From Gammaproteobacteria bacterium (GTDB lineage: Bacteria; Pseudomonadota; Gammaproteobacteria; Thiohalospirales; Thiohalospiraceae), in contig WFVH01000031.1 in the NCBI GenBank assembly GCA_015491735.1, positions 21,311-85,310 of the forward strand: 64,000 nucleotides of DNA, written 5' to 3'. Positions 34,777 to 44,831 of the stretch are shown one piece after another. The notes under the pieces are model-generated. The model had not been told where the DNA came from and searched no databases. It saw only the letters and a list, made by a program, of their open reading frames with translations. A program made the position numbers and the translations under genes. Positions within the stretch are counted from its first letter, which is position 1. Each line of letters begins with the position of its first letter.

Positions 34777-35292
34777 ATGTTTGCCGGTTTGCCACAAACA
34801 GTCGATCCCTACCGTTTGGCCGAGGCGGGAGAGCGCTATGCGGGGCGAGTGGAGCAGTCCGTTTTCAAGCGGCTCGGTTCAATGGCTCATCCGGCGGGAC
34901 GCCAGTTCAAGCTCTCCCTCCGGTTTGGAGTGGAGCAGGGGATTCCCTGCCTGCGGGGCCGTTTGGCCGGCGATATTGCTGTAACATGTCAGCGCTGCAT
35001 GGAGCCGATGGATCTGACCATCGACACCCGCTTTCTGTTCGGGTTCGCACGCAACCAGGAGGAGGAGCTGCGCCTGCCGGATGGGTTCGAACCGCTCCGG
35101 ATCGAGCAACGGGAGTTGGCGCTTTTTCCTGTCGTGGAGGACGAGCTGCTGCTGGCATTGCCTATGGTGGCGCTGCATCCACAGTCAGTGTGTCCGGCAG
35201 AGGCTGACACGGCGGTAATGGATGAGCAGGCGGAACGCGGCAGAACGAGTCCTTTTTCCGTGCTGGCCGCCTTGAAACAAAACAAACAGTAG
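34777..35292 (+). CDS. yceD: YceD family large-subunit rRNA accumulation protein
   Basis: A 171-residue protein (E. coli YceD is 173). It has the characteristic ITCQRC-like metal motif (AVTCQRCMEPMDL) and the VVEDELLLALPMVALHPQ block with a further Cys near the end. It is required for 23S rRNA accumulation or 50S biogenesis in E. coli and in plants. It stands first in the operon, before rpmF, as in other gammaproteobacteria. Confidence 0.93.
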   Translation: MFAGLPQTVDPYRLAEAGERYAGRVEQSVFKRLGSMAHPAGRQFKLSLRFGVEQGIPCLRGRLAGDIAVTCQRCMEPMDLTIDTRFLFGFARNQEEELRLPDGFEPLRIEQRELALFPVVEDELLLALPMVALHPQSVCPAEADTAVMDEQAERGRTSPFSVLAALKQNKQ

Positions 35293-35319
35293 CTGCCCGG
35301 CAAGTTGCAGAATTTGAGC

Positions 35320-35433
35320 GTAACTGCCTGGATTGCCGCTGAAAGCGGTCAGTTCAACGCAACAAGCACGGGTTTACAGCAAGTAAATGAGTATATTTCA
35401 ATGCGGAAACAGAGAGTTTCAGGCGCAGTTGTC
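35320..35433 (-). mobile_element. Decayed MITE-like element between yceD and rpmF
   Basis: GTAACTGCCTGGATTGCCGCTGAAA and GGTCAGTTCAACGC-like blocks keep the order of the element in reverse, but with many changes. The upstream context (TGCCCGGCAAGTTGCAGAA) is also found before the copy at 35781, so the two share an older ancestor. Confidence 0.55.
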
Positions 35434-35462
35434 GTAAATATTGAACCGAGGAGCAACAGGTC

Positions 35463-35642
35463 ATGGCTGTACAGAAAAGTAAAAAATCCACATCCCGGCG
35501 CGGCATGCGCCGAGCGCATGATGCGCTGAAAACGCCCACTCTTTCTGTCGATCCGGTCAGTGGCGAGACACATCTTCGGCATCATGTGACAGCCGATGGC
35601 TACTACCGCGGACGTAAAGTTGTCGGTGCCGGTGACGAGTAA
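35463..35642 (+). CDS. rpmF: 50S ribosomal protein L32
   Basis: A 59-residue basic protein, [20 protein letters not shown] at the start and ending [13 protein letters not shown] (L32 of E. coli has 57 residues). GAGG lies upstream of the ATG. The characteristic MAVQ(K)xKxSxSRRGMRRSHDAL opening is kept, with [20 protein letters not shown] in the middle. It binds 23S rRNA in the large subunit. It is the standard gene between yceD and plsX; a terminator-like hairpin follows. Confidence 0.97.
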   Translation: MAVQKSKKSTSRRGMRRAHDALKTPTLSVDPVSGETHLRHHVTADGYYRGRKVVGAGDE

Positions 35643-35704
35643 TATACACTTTCTGTATACTCCAACGTAGACAGGCTCATGCCGGAGTATGGATGGAGAG
35701 CGAG

Positions 35705-35736
35705 TACGCCCCTCTCACGGGGCGTATCTGTTTTTC
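35705..35736 (+). terminator. Rho-independent terminator after rpmF
   Basis: TACGCCCC (35705-35712) and GGGGCGTA (35719-35726) form an 8-bp stem with a six-base loop, followed by TCTGTTTTT. The hairpin should uncouple yceD-rpmF from plsX in part, so plsX may have its own promoter or rely on read-through. Confidence 0.75.
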
Positions 35737-35780
35737 GGCAATCCCGTTTATAACTGCTCGGCAAATTGCAAAACTCCATG

Positions 35781-35903
35781 GTAGCGGCTCGGATTGCCCC
35801 CGAAGTTCGTCTGTTCAAGGCGAAAAATGTGAGTTTGCGCGTCTAAATGACCCTGCTTTCAACGTGGAAATGGCGGTTCTCAGGGGCAAGCAGAGTGGCT
35901 GCC
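35781..35903 (-). mobile_element. Decayed MITE-like element between rpmF and plsX
   Basis: GTAGCGGCTCGGATTGCCC and GTTCAAGGCGAAAAATGTGAG correspond to the right half of the element read in reverse; CGTGGAAATGGCGG and CAGGGGCAAGC to its left half. The ends are degenerate. Confidence 0.65.
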
Positions 35904-35943
35904 CCCAATTGACAGGGACTAACGGACAATAAAAAAATACACG

Positions 35944-36990
35944 ATGGGACAGCACTGTACAGTTGCCATTGATGCGATGGGGGGAGACCATGGCCCGATC
36001 GTCACCGTCCCGGCGGCACTTGACCTACTGGCGGAGATGGAGGAACTCACCATTCATCTGGTGGGTGACAAGGAGCGGCTGGAAGAGGAGCTTGAACAGC
36101 ATGATGCGGTTCCGGATAACCGTTTGCAGATAACCCATGCTTCGCAACGGGTGGAAATGAGCGATCTGCCCTCTCACGCCTTGCGTAGCAAGAAGGACTC
36201 GTCGATGCGAGTCGCAATCAATCTGGTCAAGGAAGGGGAGGCGCAGGCCTGTGTCAGCGCGGGAAACACCGGCGCCTTGATGGCCACTGCCCGTTTTGTT
36301 CTGAAGACGCTTCCAGGTGTCGACAGGCCGGCCATTTGTACCGCTTTGCCAACCATCGAGGGGCATGTGCATGTTCTTGATCTGGGGGCCAATGTCGACT
36401 TGACTCCAGCACATCTGTTTCAGTTTGCCGTGATGGGCTCCGAGCTGACCAGCGCCGTCGATGGAGTGTCTGCGCCAACGGTAGGTTTGCTTAATATTGG
36501 TGAAGAGGAGATCAAAGGGAACGAAGCGGTAAAAGAGGCGGCACGGCTCCTTGCTGACAGTCCGCTGAACTATATCGGTTATGTCGAGGGCGACGATATT
36601 TTCAAGGGGAGTGCCGATGTAGTGGTTTGCGACGGTTTCGTTGGTAATGTCATGCTCAAGACCACGGAAGGGGTGGGAAAGCTGATCACCCACTTCATGC
36701 GTCAGGAGTTTCAACGTAATCTTTTCTCCAGGCTTTCGGCCCTGATTGCCCTGCCTGTGATGAAACGGCTGCGAACCAGAGTCGATCACCGGGCCTACAA
36801 TGGTGCCAGCTTGGTGGGGTTGAGAGGCATCGTCATCAAAAGTCATGGCAGTGCCGATCGCTTCTCCTTTACCAATGCGATTCGTGAAGCGGTGCGGGAG
36901 GTGAAAAAAGGGGTACCGGGGAAAATAGCTGCCCGTCTGGAAACAGTACTGGTCGAGCCGCAACTGAAACAGCAGGGACAAGGGCATTGA
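35944..36990 (+). CDS. plsX: Phosphate acyltransferase PlsX
   Basis: A 348-residue soluble enzyme that converts acyl-ACP to acyl-phosphate for the PlsY step of phosphatidic acid synthesis. It has [12 protein letters not shown] at the N-terminus, [38 protein letters not shown] and [20 protein letters not shown], all typical PlsX blocks (E. coli PlsX 356 residues). The fabH start overlaps its stop by 4 bp, tying acyl-group supply to phospholipid synthesis. Confidence 0.97.
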   Translation: MGQHCTVAIDAMGGDHGPIVTVPAALDLLAEMEELTIHLVGDKERLEEELEQHDAVPDNRLQITHASQRVEMSDLPSHALRSKKDSSMRVAINLVKEGEAQACVSAGNTGALMATARFVLKTLPGVDRPAICTALPTIEGHVHVLDLGANVDLTPAHLFQFAVMGSELTSAVDGVSAPTVGLLNIGEEEIKGNEAVKEAARLLADSPLNYIGYVEGDDIFKGSADVVVCDGFVGNVMLKTTEGVGKLITHFMRQEFQRNLFSRLSALIALPVMKRLRTRVDHRAYNGASLVGLRGIVIKSHGSADRFSFTNAIREAVREVKKGVPGKIAARLETVLVEPQLKQQGQGH

Positions 36991-37955
36991 GTCATTCAGA
37001 AATCATCGGCACAGGAAGTTATCTGCCGGAAAAAATCCTTACCAACCGTGATCTGGAAAACATGGTCGATACCACGGACAAGTGGATTACCGAGCGAACC
37101 GGAATCAGGGAGCGTCGCATCGCCGCAGATGGACAAACCACCTGTGATCTGGCTGAACATGCTGCGAGAGAGGCGATTGCCGCTGCAGGTATCAACAAGG
37201 ATCAGGTCGATCTGATCATCGTGGCAACCACCACCCCGGATCGTATTTTCCCTAGCACGGCCTGTCTGCTGCAGGAGCGCCTCAATATACATGGCTGCCC
37301 GGCATTTGATATCCAGGCGGTTTGTACCGGTTTTATCTATGCGCTTGGAGTGGCCGACAGATTTTTACGCAGCGGCGGCGCCCGCTATGCGCTGATTGTT
37401 GGAGCGGAGACGATGTCGCGCATAACCGACTGGAGTGATCGCGCCACTTGCGTCCTGTTTGGTGACGGTGCCGGTGCGGTTGTCGTTGGCATGGGCGAAA
37501 AACCCGGTATTCTGTCCACCCATCTGCATGCTGACGGATTCTACAAGGATCTGCTGACTGTCCCGACAGGGATTTCTCAGGGGTGCGCCGATCTGGATGA
37601 TGGCCGTGGCTATATAAAAATGCGGGGCAATGAGGTTTTCAAGATGGCGGTCAATACCCTGGGGCGAATTGTCGATGAAACGCTGGCTGCAAACAGGATG
37701 GAGAAAAGTGATGTCGACTGGCTGGTTCCGCATCAAGCCAACATCCGCATCATTTCTGCTACGGCAAAAAAACTGAAGATGTCCATGGATCGTGTTGTCG
37801 TTACCGTGGATCGGCATGGCAACACCTCTGCCGCCTCTATTCCACTCGCTTTTGACGAAGCGGTAAGGGACGGCCGTATCAAGCGGGGAGATACTGTCAT
37901 GCTGGAAGCCTTTGGTGGCGGTTTTACATGGGGGTCTGCTCTTCTAGTCTATTAA
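36987..37955 (+). CDS. fabH: Beta-ketoacyl-ACP synthase III
   Basis: A 322-residue enzyme with TTG start overlapping plsX (TTGA), giving [20 protein letters not shown]. The catalytic triad is visible: Cys113 in [12 protein letters not shown], His in VPHQANIRI (about 246) and Asn in RHGNTSAAS (about 277). It condenses acetyl-CoA with malonyl-ACP to start fatty-acid synthesis in the cytoplasm. It stands in the conserved plsX-fabH-fabD-fabG-acpP-fabF order. Confidence 0.97.
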   Translation: MSHSEIIGTGSYLPEKILTNRDLENMVDTTDKWITERTGIRERRIAADGQTTCDLAEHAAREAIAAAGINKDQVDLIIVATTTPDRIFPSTACLLQERLNIHGCPAFDIQAVCTGFIYALGVADRFLRSGGARYALIVGAETMSRITDWSDRATCVLFGDGAGAVVVGMGEKPGILSTHLHADGFYKDLLTVPTGISQGCADLDDGRGYIKMRGNEVFKMAVNTLGRIVDETLAANRMEKSDVDWLVPHQANIRIISATAKKLKMSMDRVVVTVDRHGNTSAASIPLAFDEAVRDGRIKRGDTVMLEAFGGGFTWGSALLVY

Positions 37956-37977
37956 CTTGTAAACTGAAGGTAATAAC

Positions 37978-38907
37978 TTGACTTGTAAAGCATTTCTGTT
38001 TCCTGGTCAGGGTTCGCAGTCTGTGGGGATGCTTGCCGGACTGGGTAAGCGCTACCCGCTGGTGACCGAAGTTTTCGCTGAGGCCTCCGAAGAGCTGGCT
38101 TTCGATCTGTGGCAGTTGATTCAGCAGGGACCGGAGGCGGATCTCAACGCCACCGCCAACACACAACCGGCGATGCTGGCCGCCGGAGTCGCCGTATGGC
38201 GCCTTCTGGAGCAGGAAGGGGAAGAACCGCCGGCGATGGTGGCGGGGCACAGCCTGGGTGAATATACGGCGCTGGTTTGCGCCGGCGCGCTGGCTTACCG
38301 GGATGCCATCGGCCTGGTGGCTGATCGCGGCCGCTATATGCAAGAAGCCGTTACCCCGGATGAAGGCGCAATGGCTGCGATTCTGGGGATGGAGGATGCA
38401 AAGGTCATTGCCGTCTGTGAACGATCGGCGCAAGGAGAAGAGGTAGCCGCCGTAAATTTCAACTCACCGGGCCAGGTGGTTATAGCCGGAACTGCCGCCG
38501 CCGTGAGGCGGGCGGTCGAGCTGGCCAAAAGTGAGGGCGCCAAAAGGGCCATCGTGCTCCCTGTCAGCGTCCCTTCCCATTGTGCGTTGATGCGGGAAGC
38601 CGCCGAGAAGATGGCGACGCGGTTGTCTGCTGTCAACCTGTCAACGCCGTCGATACCGGTAGTGAACAATGTTGATGTCAGCATTGAAACAGAACCGGAT
38701 GCCATTCGAGACGCCCTGGTGCGCCAGTTATATCGCCCTGTGCGCTGGGTGGAGACCATCAAATTTATTGCGGCACAAGGAATTGATACCGCCCTCGAGT
38801 GCGGGCCAGGGAAAGTACTGGCCGGCTTGAACAGGCGCATCGCCCGTGATATGAGCGTATTTCCCGTATTTGATGAGGATAGTCTGCAAAATGCCATTAA
38901 AAAATGA
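37978..38907 (+). CDS. fabD: Malonyl-CoA:ACP transacylase
   Basis: A 309-residue protein, the same length as E. coli FabD. The TTG start (MTCKAFLFPGQGSQ) is supported by AAGG about 8 bp upstream. The catalytic Ser is at 92 in VAGHSLGEYTAL, with PQPAMLAAG and VPSHCALM supplying the remaining active-site region (His in the latter). It loads malonate from CoA onto ACP. It overlaps fabG by 17 bp. Confidence 0.96.
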   Translation: MTCKAFLFPGQGSQSVGMLAGLGKRYPLVTEVFAEASEELAFDLWQLIQQGPEADLNATANTQPAMLAAGVAVWRLLEQEGEEPPAMVAGHSLGEYTALVCAGALAYRDAIGLVADRGRYMQEAVTPDEGAMAAILGMEDAKVIAVCERSAQGEEVAAVNFNSPGQVVIAGTAAAVRRAVELAKSEGAKRAIVLPVSVPSHCALMREAAEKMATRLSAVNLSTPSIPVVNNVDVSIETEPDAIRDALVRQLYRPVRWVETIKFIAAQGIDTALECGPGKVLAGLNRRIARDMSVFPVFDEDSLQNAIKK

Positions 38908-39634
38908 GATTGCGCTGGTAACCGGTGCGACAAGAGGAATCGGCAAAGCGATTGCCGAAGCGTTGGGAAACTCCGGAGCTGCTGTCATCGGAACCGCTAC
39001 CAGTGCTTCCGGCGCCGCACAGATTACAGGGAATCTGGGTTCCCGTGGTATTGAAGGCCGTGGCCTGGTGCTGGATGTGACGCAACAGGACTCCATCGAT
39101 GCGGTACTGTCCGAAATGAAGCAAAACGGGGGTATGCCGACGATACTGGTCAATAATGCCGGTATTACCTGCGACAATCTGTTGATGCGGATGAAGAATG
39201 AAGAGTGGCAGCGTGTTATCGACACCAATCTCAGTTCCGTTTTCCGTCTTTCGCGTGCCTGTTTGCGCGGTATGAGCCGGGCGCGTAAAGGGCGAATCAT
39301 CAATATAGCGTCAGTCGTTGGAGCCATGGGCAATGCCGGCCAGACCAATTATGCTGCTGCAAAAGCCGGTGTTATCGGTTTTACCAAGGCTTTGGCGAGA
39401 GAGGTGGGCGCCCGTGGTATTACTGTAAATACCATTGCACCCGGTTTTATCGATACCGACATGACGCGCGCCCTGTCAGACGAGCACAAACAGGCGCTGT
39501 TGGAACAGATTCCCCTCAACAGGCTTGGACAGGGTGGGGAGGTTGCCGCCGCCGTGGTTTTTCTTGCTTCGCCAGAGGCCGGGTATATTACCGGCGAAAC
39601 GCTTCATATCAATGGTGGTATGTACATGGCCTGA
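38891..39634 (+). CDS. fabG: 3-oxoacyl-ACP reductase
   Basis: The ATG at 38891 (MPLKNEIALVTGATRGIGKA) gives 247 residues; a longer frame from 38870 would overlap fabD further and has no support. It is a classical SDR: TGATRGIG cofactor site, NNAG, catalytic Ser in NIASVVGAMGN and the YAAAKAG Tyr/Lys pair, ending LHINGGMYMA as in other FabGs. It reduces beta-ketoacyl-ACP with NADPH. Its start lies inside the end of fabD, so the two genes are coupled. Confidence 0.97.
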   Translation: MPLKNEIALVTGATRGIGKAIAEALGNSGAAVIGTATSASGAAQITGNLGSRGIEGRGLVLDVTQQDSIDAVLSEMKQNGGMPTILVNNAGITCDNLLMRMKNEEWQRVIDTNLSSVFRLSRACLRGMSRARKGRIINIASVVGAMGNAGQTNYAAAKAGVIGFTKALAREVGARGITVNTIAPGFIDTDMTRALSDEHKQALLEQIPLNRLGQGGEVAAAVVFLASPEAGYITGETLHINGGMYMA

Positions 39635-39763
39635 ATAGTGTGTCGGGTTAACAAATGTCATGGGGACGTGTCCGTTTGCTGGCATCGGATAAAAGTTTGC
39701 AATACAATACCCCGCGCAGCGCAAGCCAAGCTGCCTGGAAACATATCAAGAGGATAAATTCGT

Positions 39764-40000
39764 ATGAGTACTATCGAAGATCGCGTCAAAAAGATCGTCG
39801 CAGAGCAACTTGGGGTCAAAGAGGAGGAAGTGACGGAAAATGCTTCCTTTGTAGACGACCTGGGCGCAGACTCACTCGATACAGTTGAGCTGGTGATGGC
39901 GCTGGAGGAGGAGTTTGATACCGAAATCCCAGACGAAGAGGCTGAAAAGATCACCACTGTCCAGCAGGCTGTTGATTACGTCAAAGCACATCAAGCCTGA
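39764..40000 (+). CDS. acpP: Acyl carrier protein
   Basis: A 78-residue acidic protein identical in length to E. coli AcpP, with the phosphopantetheine site DSLD (Ser37) in [19 protein letters not shown]. It carries acyl chains for fatty-acid synthesis. The 129-bp upstream gap holds a promoter-like sequence: TTGCTG at 39676 and, 17 bp on, GCAATA with TACAAT overlapping. This suits the separate high-level expression known for acpP in E. coli. A terminator follows the gene. Confidence 0.98.
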   Translation: MSTIEDRVKKIVAEQLGVKEEEVTENASFVDDLGADSLDTVELVMALEEEFDTEIPDEEAEKITTVQQAVDYVKAHQA

Positions 40001-40017
40001 TTGCCGCAGGTTTACCG

Positions 40018-40059
40018 GGCCGCAAGTGTCGTGCAGGGTGCTTGCGGCCTTTTGCGTTT
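40018..40059 (+). terminator. Rho-independent terminator after acpP
   Basis: GGCCGCAAG (40018-40026) and CTTGCGGCC (40041-40049) form a 9-bp stem, followed by TTTTGCGTTT. This should end most acpP transcripts; a copy of the MITE-like element starts right after it. Confidence 0.8.
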
Positions 40060-40060
40060 G

Positions 40061-40176
40061 GTAACTATTCAGCTCACCCCTGAAATTCGCCATTTCTGCG
40101 TTGAAAAATGGTCATTTACACCCCTAACCTCCCGTTTTTTGCCTTGAACTGGCGAATTTCAGGGGCAAATAGTTAC
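40061..40176 (+). mobile_element. Shortened MITE-like element (116 bp), copy 5, between acpP and fabF
   Basis: Starts with the perfect GTAACTATTCAGC end. Its right end is joined directly after GGATTTCAGGGGC as AAATAGTTAC, so the last 30 bp and the inner right repeat are absent. Flanks TGCGTTTG and TGTATTTG agree at 6 of 8 positions. Confidence 0.85.
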
Positions 40177-40231
40177 TGTATTTGCAACACCAGAGGTCGC
40201 GCGACAGATTTGGATCAGGAGGAGACTTGAT

Positions 40232-41470
40232 GTGTCTAAACGGCGAGTAGTGGTTACCGGACTTGGCATGGTGTCTCCTGTCGGGCTGGATGTGGCTGTA
40301 TCCTGGGAGAATATACTGGCGGGTAACAGCGGTATCGGGGAGATAACCCACTTTGATACCTCTGCTTTCAGCACCCGCTTCGGGGGCGTGGTCAAAGGGT
40401 TCGATGTCACCCGGTATATGCCCGCCAAGGAGGCTCGCAAGATGGATGTATTCATCCATTACGGCATTGCCGCCGCCGAAGAGGCCCTCAACGATGCCGG
40501 ACTCGAAATCGGTGAGGAGAATGCCGATCGCATCGGCGTCGCCATCGGTTCCGGCATCGGGGGGCTGCCGGGGATTGAAAAAGGGCATGCAGCCTACATG
40601 AAAGGGGGGCCGCGCAAGATATCACCATTTTTCGTACCGGCCAATATCATCAACATGATATCGGGTCATGTATCCATAAGATATGGACTCAAAGGACCCA
40701 ATATCGCCTTGGTGACTGCTTGCGCCACCGGGACACACTCTGTGGGGGATGCAGCACGCATCATTGAATACGGCGACGCCGATATCATGCTTGCCGGGGG
40801 AGCCGAGATGGCCACATCGCCCTGCGGACTGGGCGGCTTCGGGGCAGCGCGCGCGCTCTCAACCCGGAATGAAGATCCGGCCGCCGCCAGCCGGCCCTGG
40901 GATCAGGGGCGGGACGGGTTCGTCCTCAGTGACGGTGCCGGTGTTGTTGTGCTGGAGGAGTATGAACATGCACGGCGGCGGGGCGCCCGTATTTATGCGG
41001 AGGTGGCCGGTTACGGTATGAGTGGTGATGCCTATCACATGACGGCCCCTTCCGAAGGGGGTGAGGGAGCCAAGCGCTGTATGCTGAACGCACTGCGTAA
41101 TGCCGGTATCAATCCCGAACAGGTCGATTATATCAATGCACACGGCACCTCGACTCCTGCCGGAGATATCGCTGAAACCATGGCCGCCAAATCGGCGTTT
41201 GGGAGCCATGCCTGCAAGCTGGCGATGAGTTCCACCAAATCCATGACGGGGCATCTGCTCGGAGCAGCCGGTGGTATCGAAGCGATATTCAGCATCTTGT
41301 CTATCCGCGACCAGGTGGCGCCGCCGACCATCAATCTCGACAACCCTGACCCGCAGTGTGATTTGAACTATGTCCCGCATACTGCACAGGAGATGAAAAT
41401 TGATGTTGCCATTTCCAATTCGTTCGGTTTTGGCGGCACCAACGGGACTTTGGTATTCAGCAGGGTGTGA
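40232..41470 (+). CDS. fabF: Beta-ketoacyl-ACP synthase II
   Basis: A 412-residue condensing enzyme (E. coli FabF 413). The GTG start ([20 protein letters not shown]) has a strong AGGAGGAG upstream; an overlapping ATG at 40229 is out of frame. The Cys-His-His triad is present: Cys165 in [10 protein letters not shown], His304 in [11 protein letters not shown] and His340 in [12 protein letters not shown]. It elongates acyl-ACP chains. The MITE-like element separates it from acpP. Confidence 0.97.
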   Translation: MSKRRVVVTGLGMVSPVGLDVAVSWENILAGNSGIGEITHFDTSAFSTRFGGVVKGFDVTRYMPAKEARKMDVFIHYGIAAAEEALNDAGLEIGEENADRIGVAIGSGIGGLPGIEKGHAAYMKGGPRKISPFFVPANIINMISGHVSIRYGLKGPNIALVTACATGTHSVGDAARIIEYGDADIMLAGGAEMATSPCGLGGFGAARALSTRNEDPAAASRPWDQGRDGFVLSDGAGVVVLEEYEHARRRGARIYAEVAGYGMSGDAYHMTAPSEGGEGAKRCMLNALRNAGINPEQVDYINAHGTSTPAGDIAETMAAKSAFGSHACKLAMSSTKSMTGHLLGAAGGIEAIFSILSIRDQVAPPTINLDNPDPQCDLNYVPHTAQEMKIDVAISNSFGFGGTNGTLVFSRV

Positions 41471-41545
41471 ACTGAGATCCACCTGTGTTTGGTTGCCGGG
41501 TTGGCTGGCCATACACGGAGCGGCTCTCTTCTCTTGCTGAACCTG

Positions 41546-42961
41546 ATGGAATGCTCCCGGTTGCGGAATACGGACTCGATGGCGTACGACAACAAACTCT
41601 CCCCCATTATCCGCAGGTTGGATCAGTACAGGGATCTGCTGCCGCTGCTCGAAGCCAATCCGGAACGTTACCCCTACCTGTTGGAAAGCGCCAGCAACGG
41701 CACCCCCCATGCCCGGTACGATATCCTGTTTGCTTTTCCCGGTGAACGTCTGGTTCTGGATAGTAACGGTCAACTCACCGGCCCGGCAGAAAGAGACGGT
41801 TTCTTGTCGGCGATGGATAAATGGTGGGGCCAGAAAGCGATACAAAACAGCGGGATAGAGCACCGGCTGCCATTCATCGGCGGCTGGTTTATCTATCTTG
41901 GTTACGAACTGGCGGGCGAGATTGAGCCGCATCTTGAAATACCCTCAACCCCGGACGGATTGCCCACCGCTTTTGCTACCCGTATTCCCGCCGCCATCAT
42001 TCGTGATCACAAGAGCAGGCAAACCTCTCTGGTAGCGGAGCCGGAGAGTGAAGCACTCATCGAAATACTTGCCGATGATCTGGAATTGGCATATCGATCG
42101 CCGCCCTCTGCTCCTGACAGGCCGCAGCCCCGGGCCACTGTTGTCGAAGAGCAGCCGGAGCGCTATCTGCAAGCAGTGGGTAGAGCCAAGCAGTATATTG
42201 TCGATGGTGACATTTTTCAGGCCAACCTGTCGCGCTTGTGGTCTGGCGCCTGCCTTCCGGACAGGAGAGCCGTAACGCGGCTCTATCGCAGTCTGCGCCG
42301 CAGCAACGCAGCGCCTTTTGCGGGTCTGGCCTGTTTCGATGGTGCTGCAATCGTCAGCTCATCGCCAGAACGTTTGGTTGCTGTGCGGGGTGGTACGGCA
42401 GAGATCCGGCCCATTGCCGGAACCCGGCCGCGTGACGAGAGCCAGGCGCAGGATCTGGCCAACTCCAGCGAATTGATTGCACACCCGAAGGAGCAGGCGG
42501 AGCATGTCATGCTTATCGACCTGGGGCGTAATGATCTTGGCAGGATATGTGTGCCAGGAAGTATCGAGGTAAATGAGCTGATGGTGCTCGAGAGTTTCGC
42601 TCATGTGCACCATATCGTATCCAATGTGCGGGGCCGGCTACGCCCCGGTGTGACGCCGGGGGAGGTCATTCGCGCCGTCTTTCCCGGCGGTACGATAACG
42701 GGCTGCCCCAAAGTGCGTTGCATGGAGATTATCGCTGAACTCGAAGGGGCCGGCCGGGGCGCGTATACCGGTTCGATGGGCTATCTGAACCGGGATGGCA
42801 GTATGGATCTCAATATATTGATCCGCACCCTGGTGGTGGCCGGCGGCCTGTTGAGCTTCCGGGCGGGAGCCGGAATCGTGGCCGACTCGGTAGCCCGGCG
42901 GGAGTTGGATGAAACTCGGGCCAAAGCCCGCGGGTTGTTGCTGGCCTTGAATTCATCATGA
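41546..42961 (+). CDS. pabB: Aminodeoxychorismate synthase component I
   Basis: Start uncertain: the frame is open from TTG 41489, which lies inside a GTTGCCGGGTTG motif; ATGs at 41546 and 41579 are more plausible, none with a good ribosome-binding site. From 41546 it has 471 residues. It matches chorismate-binding enzymes: DGDIFQANLSRLWSG, AAIVSSSPERLVAV, IRPIAGTRPRDESQAQD, MLIDLGRNDLGRICVPGS and the TGCPKVRCMEIIAELEGAGR block. The lysine of the TGCPK motif (PIKGT-like in anthranilate synthase) fits PabB. It makes 4-amino-4-deoxychorismate for folate; the glutaminase PabA is not in the window. It overlaps pabC by 4 bp. Confidence 0.93.
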   Translation: MECSRLRNTDSMAYDNKLSPIIRRLDQYRDLLPLLEANPERYPYLLESASNGTPHARYDILFAFPGERLVLDSNGQLTGPAERDGFLSAMDKWWGQKAIQNSGIEHRLPFIGGWFIYLGYELAGEIEPHLEIPSTPDGLPTAFATRIPAAIIRDHKSRQTSLVAEPESEALIEILADDLELAYRSPPSAPDRPQPRATVVEEQPERYLQAVGRAKQYIVDGDIFQANLSRLWSGACLPDRRAVTRLYRSLRRSNAAPFAGLACFDGAAIVSSSPERLVAVRGGTAEIRPIAGTRPRDESQAQDLANSSELIAHPKEQAEHVMLIDLGRNDLGRICVPGSIEVNELMVLESFAHVHHIVSNVRGRLRPGVTPGEVIRAVFPGGTITGCPKVRCMEIIAELEGAGRGAYTGSMGYLNRDGSMDLNILIRTLVVAGGLLSFRAGAGIVADSVARRELDETRAKARGLLLALNSS

Positions 42962-43794
42962 TTGGCGTGTTGGTAAATGGTGTCTCCGGCCGGGGCGTAT
43001 CCGCGGCAGATCGTTCGATTCAATATGGCGATGGTGTTTTTGAAACGCTGGCGGTCAGCGATGGCCAGCCCCGGTTGTGGTTGCCACATATCAAACGCCT
43101 TCAGAGAGGGTGCCGGCGTTTGGGTTTTTCTGCTCCAGATACAGAACTGCTGGCTGAAGAGACGGCAAAACTGTTACGAAACAGCCGCCGACAGGCCATA
43201 CTGAAAATAGTTATCAGCCGGGGCTGCGGAGGAAGAGGCTACCGGCCTCCTGAAAAGGTATTACCAACCCGGCTCCTCTCCTTGCACGCCTGGCCGGAAT
43301 GGCCCGCAAAGTACCGTTTGCGGGGGATCCAGGCAAGGCTCTGTACCACCCGTCTGGCGCGCAACCCGCAGCTTGCGGGGATTAAACACCTGAACCGGCT
43401 GGAACAGGTGCTTGCGCGCGCCGAATGGGACGATCCAGCCATTGCGGAAGGCATCGTGCTGGATACAGAGGGGTTGCTGGTCGAGGGTACCATGAGTAAC
43501 CTGTTTATGGTGCGCGACGGGGTGTTGCAGACCCCGGATTTGTTTCACTGCGGGGTTGCTGGCATCATGCGGGAGATAGTGATGGAGATTGCCAGGCAGC
43601 AGTGTATTCACTGTAAAATTGGCCACTATACCGTTCGTGATCTGGCCGAAGCAGACGAAATATTTGTTACCAATAGCATTATCGGGATCTGGCCGGTGCG
43701 TGCTATCGACGCCAAAGAGTACCGGGCGCCCGGTGAGATAACATCGTTGTTACAACGAGATATAAATGATTTTGAAACCAGTTTGTCGACATGA
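42958..43794 (+). CDS. pabC: Aminodeoxychorismate lyase
   Basis: A 278-residue PLP enzyme of fold type IV. Its ATG overlaps the pabB stop (ATGA). DRSIQYGDGVFETLAV, the PLP Lys in GIKHLNRLEQVLAR, GIVLDTEGLLVEGTMSNLFMV and FVTNSIIGIWPVR are the expected blocks. It turns aminodeoxychorismate into p-aminobenzoate and pyruvate. Directly followed by mltG with another 4-bp overlap, the usual gammaproteobacterial order. Confidence 0.95.
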   Translation: MIGVLVNGVSGRGVSAADRSIQYGDGVFETLAVSDGQPRLWLPHIKRLQRGCRRLGFSAPDTELLAEETAKLLRNSRRQAILKIVISRGCGGRGYRPPEKVLPTRLLSLHAWPEWPAKYRLRGIQARLCTTRLARNPQLAGIKHLNRLEQVLARAEWDDPAIAEGIVLDTEGLLVEGTMSNLFMVRDGVLQTPDLFHCGVAGIMREIVMEIARQQCIHCKIGHYTVRDLAEADEIFVTNSIIGIWPVRAIDAKEYRAPGEITSLLQRDINDFETSLST

Positions 43795-44831
43795 GCCGGA
43801 ATAGAATTGTTGGCCTGCTATTCATCCTTTGCAGCTTTTTCGGGGGCTGGGTGTGGATGGAGTGGCGCAGTTTTCATCAGGCTCCAATCAACACTGACGG
43901 CGGGGAACGGCTGTTTACCGTCAATACCGGTGAAAGCATGAGTGCTGTGGCCAACAGGCTGGCCGAACAGGGTGTGATCGAAAATGCAGCCACGTTGAGC
44001 TGGGTGGCGCGGTACAAAGGTCTGGCCTCCCAGATTCAGGCTGGTGAGTATACCCTTGAGCCGGGTATCACCGCTTCCCGTCTGCTGGATCAGCTTGTGC
44101 GGGGTGAAGTAACCCGCTACAGCCTGACCCTGGTGGAGGGGTGGAATTTTTTGCAGGTGCTTGCGGCAATTTCCCGGACGCCCGAGCTGGAGCACACACT
44201 AAAGGGATTGACCGCAGCGGAGATCATGGAGCGTATTGGCTATCCGGGAATCCATCCGGAAGGGCGTTTCTTTCCGGACAGTTACCATTTTTCCCGTGGC
44301 ATGAGTGATGCGGACATACTGCGGCGGGCCTACCGGACCATGGAGCAGGTTTTACAAGCGGAGTGGGAGCAACGTGCAGAGAATCTGCCGTATGAAACGG
44401 CGGAAGAGGCGCTGATAATGGCGTCCATTATCGAGAAAGAGACAGGGCTGCCCGAAGAGCGGCAGACCGTTGCCGGCGTATTCGTGCGCCGGTTGCAGCG
44501 GGGGATGCTGCTGCAGACCGATCCGACCATTATCTATGGTTTGGGTGAAGATTTTGATGGTGATTTGCGTCGTAACCACCTGAAAGATCGCTCCAACAGG
44601 TACAACACCTATCGTCACAAGGGGTTGCCGCCCACACCAATCGCCATGCCCGGCAGGGACTCCATTCACGCCGCTTTGCATCCCGCCCCTGGCAAGGCGC
44701 TCTATTTTGTCGCACGGGGCGACGGCAGCCACTATTTCTCGGCCACCTTGAAAGAGCACAACCGGGCGGTGCGGAAATATCAGTTGCAAAAGAGCGCCTC
44801 GCCGCCAGAGGGCGCAGGCGTTGCAAGATGA
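43791..44831 (+). CDS. mltG: Endolytic peptidoglycan transglycosylase
   Basis: A 346-residue single-span inner-membrane protein (E. coli MltG 340). After a span at 6-24 come a LysM-like segment ([20 protein letters not shown]) and the YceG catalytic domain: [36 protein letters not shown] with the catalytic Glu near 215, and [29 protein letters not shown]. It cleaves nascent glycan strands and sets their length. ATGA overlaps on both sides couple it to pabC and tmk. Confidence 0.96.
   Translation: MSRNRIVGLLFILCSFFGGWVWMEWRSFHQAPINTDGGERLFTVNTGESMSAVANRLAEQGVIENAATLSWVARYKGLASQIQAGEYTLEPGITASRLLDQLVRGEVTRYSLTLVEGWNFLQVLAAISRTPELEHTLKGLTAAEIMERIGYPGIHPEGRFFPDSYHFSRGMSDADILRRAYRTMEQVLQAEWEQRAENLPYETAEEALIMASIIEKETGLPEERQTVAGVFVRRLQRGMLLQTDPTIIYGLGEDFDGDLRRNHLKDRSNRYNTYRHKGLPPTPIAMPGRDSIHAALHPAPGKALYFVARGDGSHYFSATLKEHNRAVRKYQLQKSASPPEGAGVAR

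Noticed and set aside
36025..36987. 320-residue minus-strand frame
   Set aside because: Complete antisense to plsX, which is unmistakable.
40859..41932. 357-residue minus-strand frame
   Set aside because: Antisense to fabF and pabB; no family resemblance.
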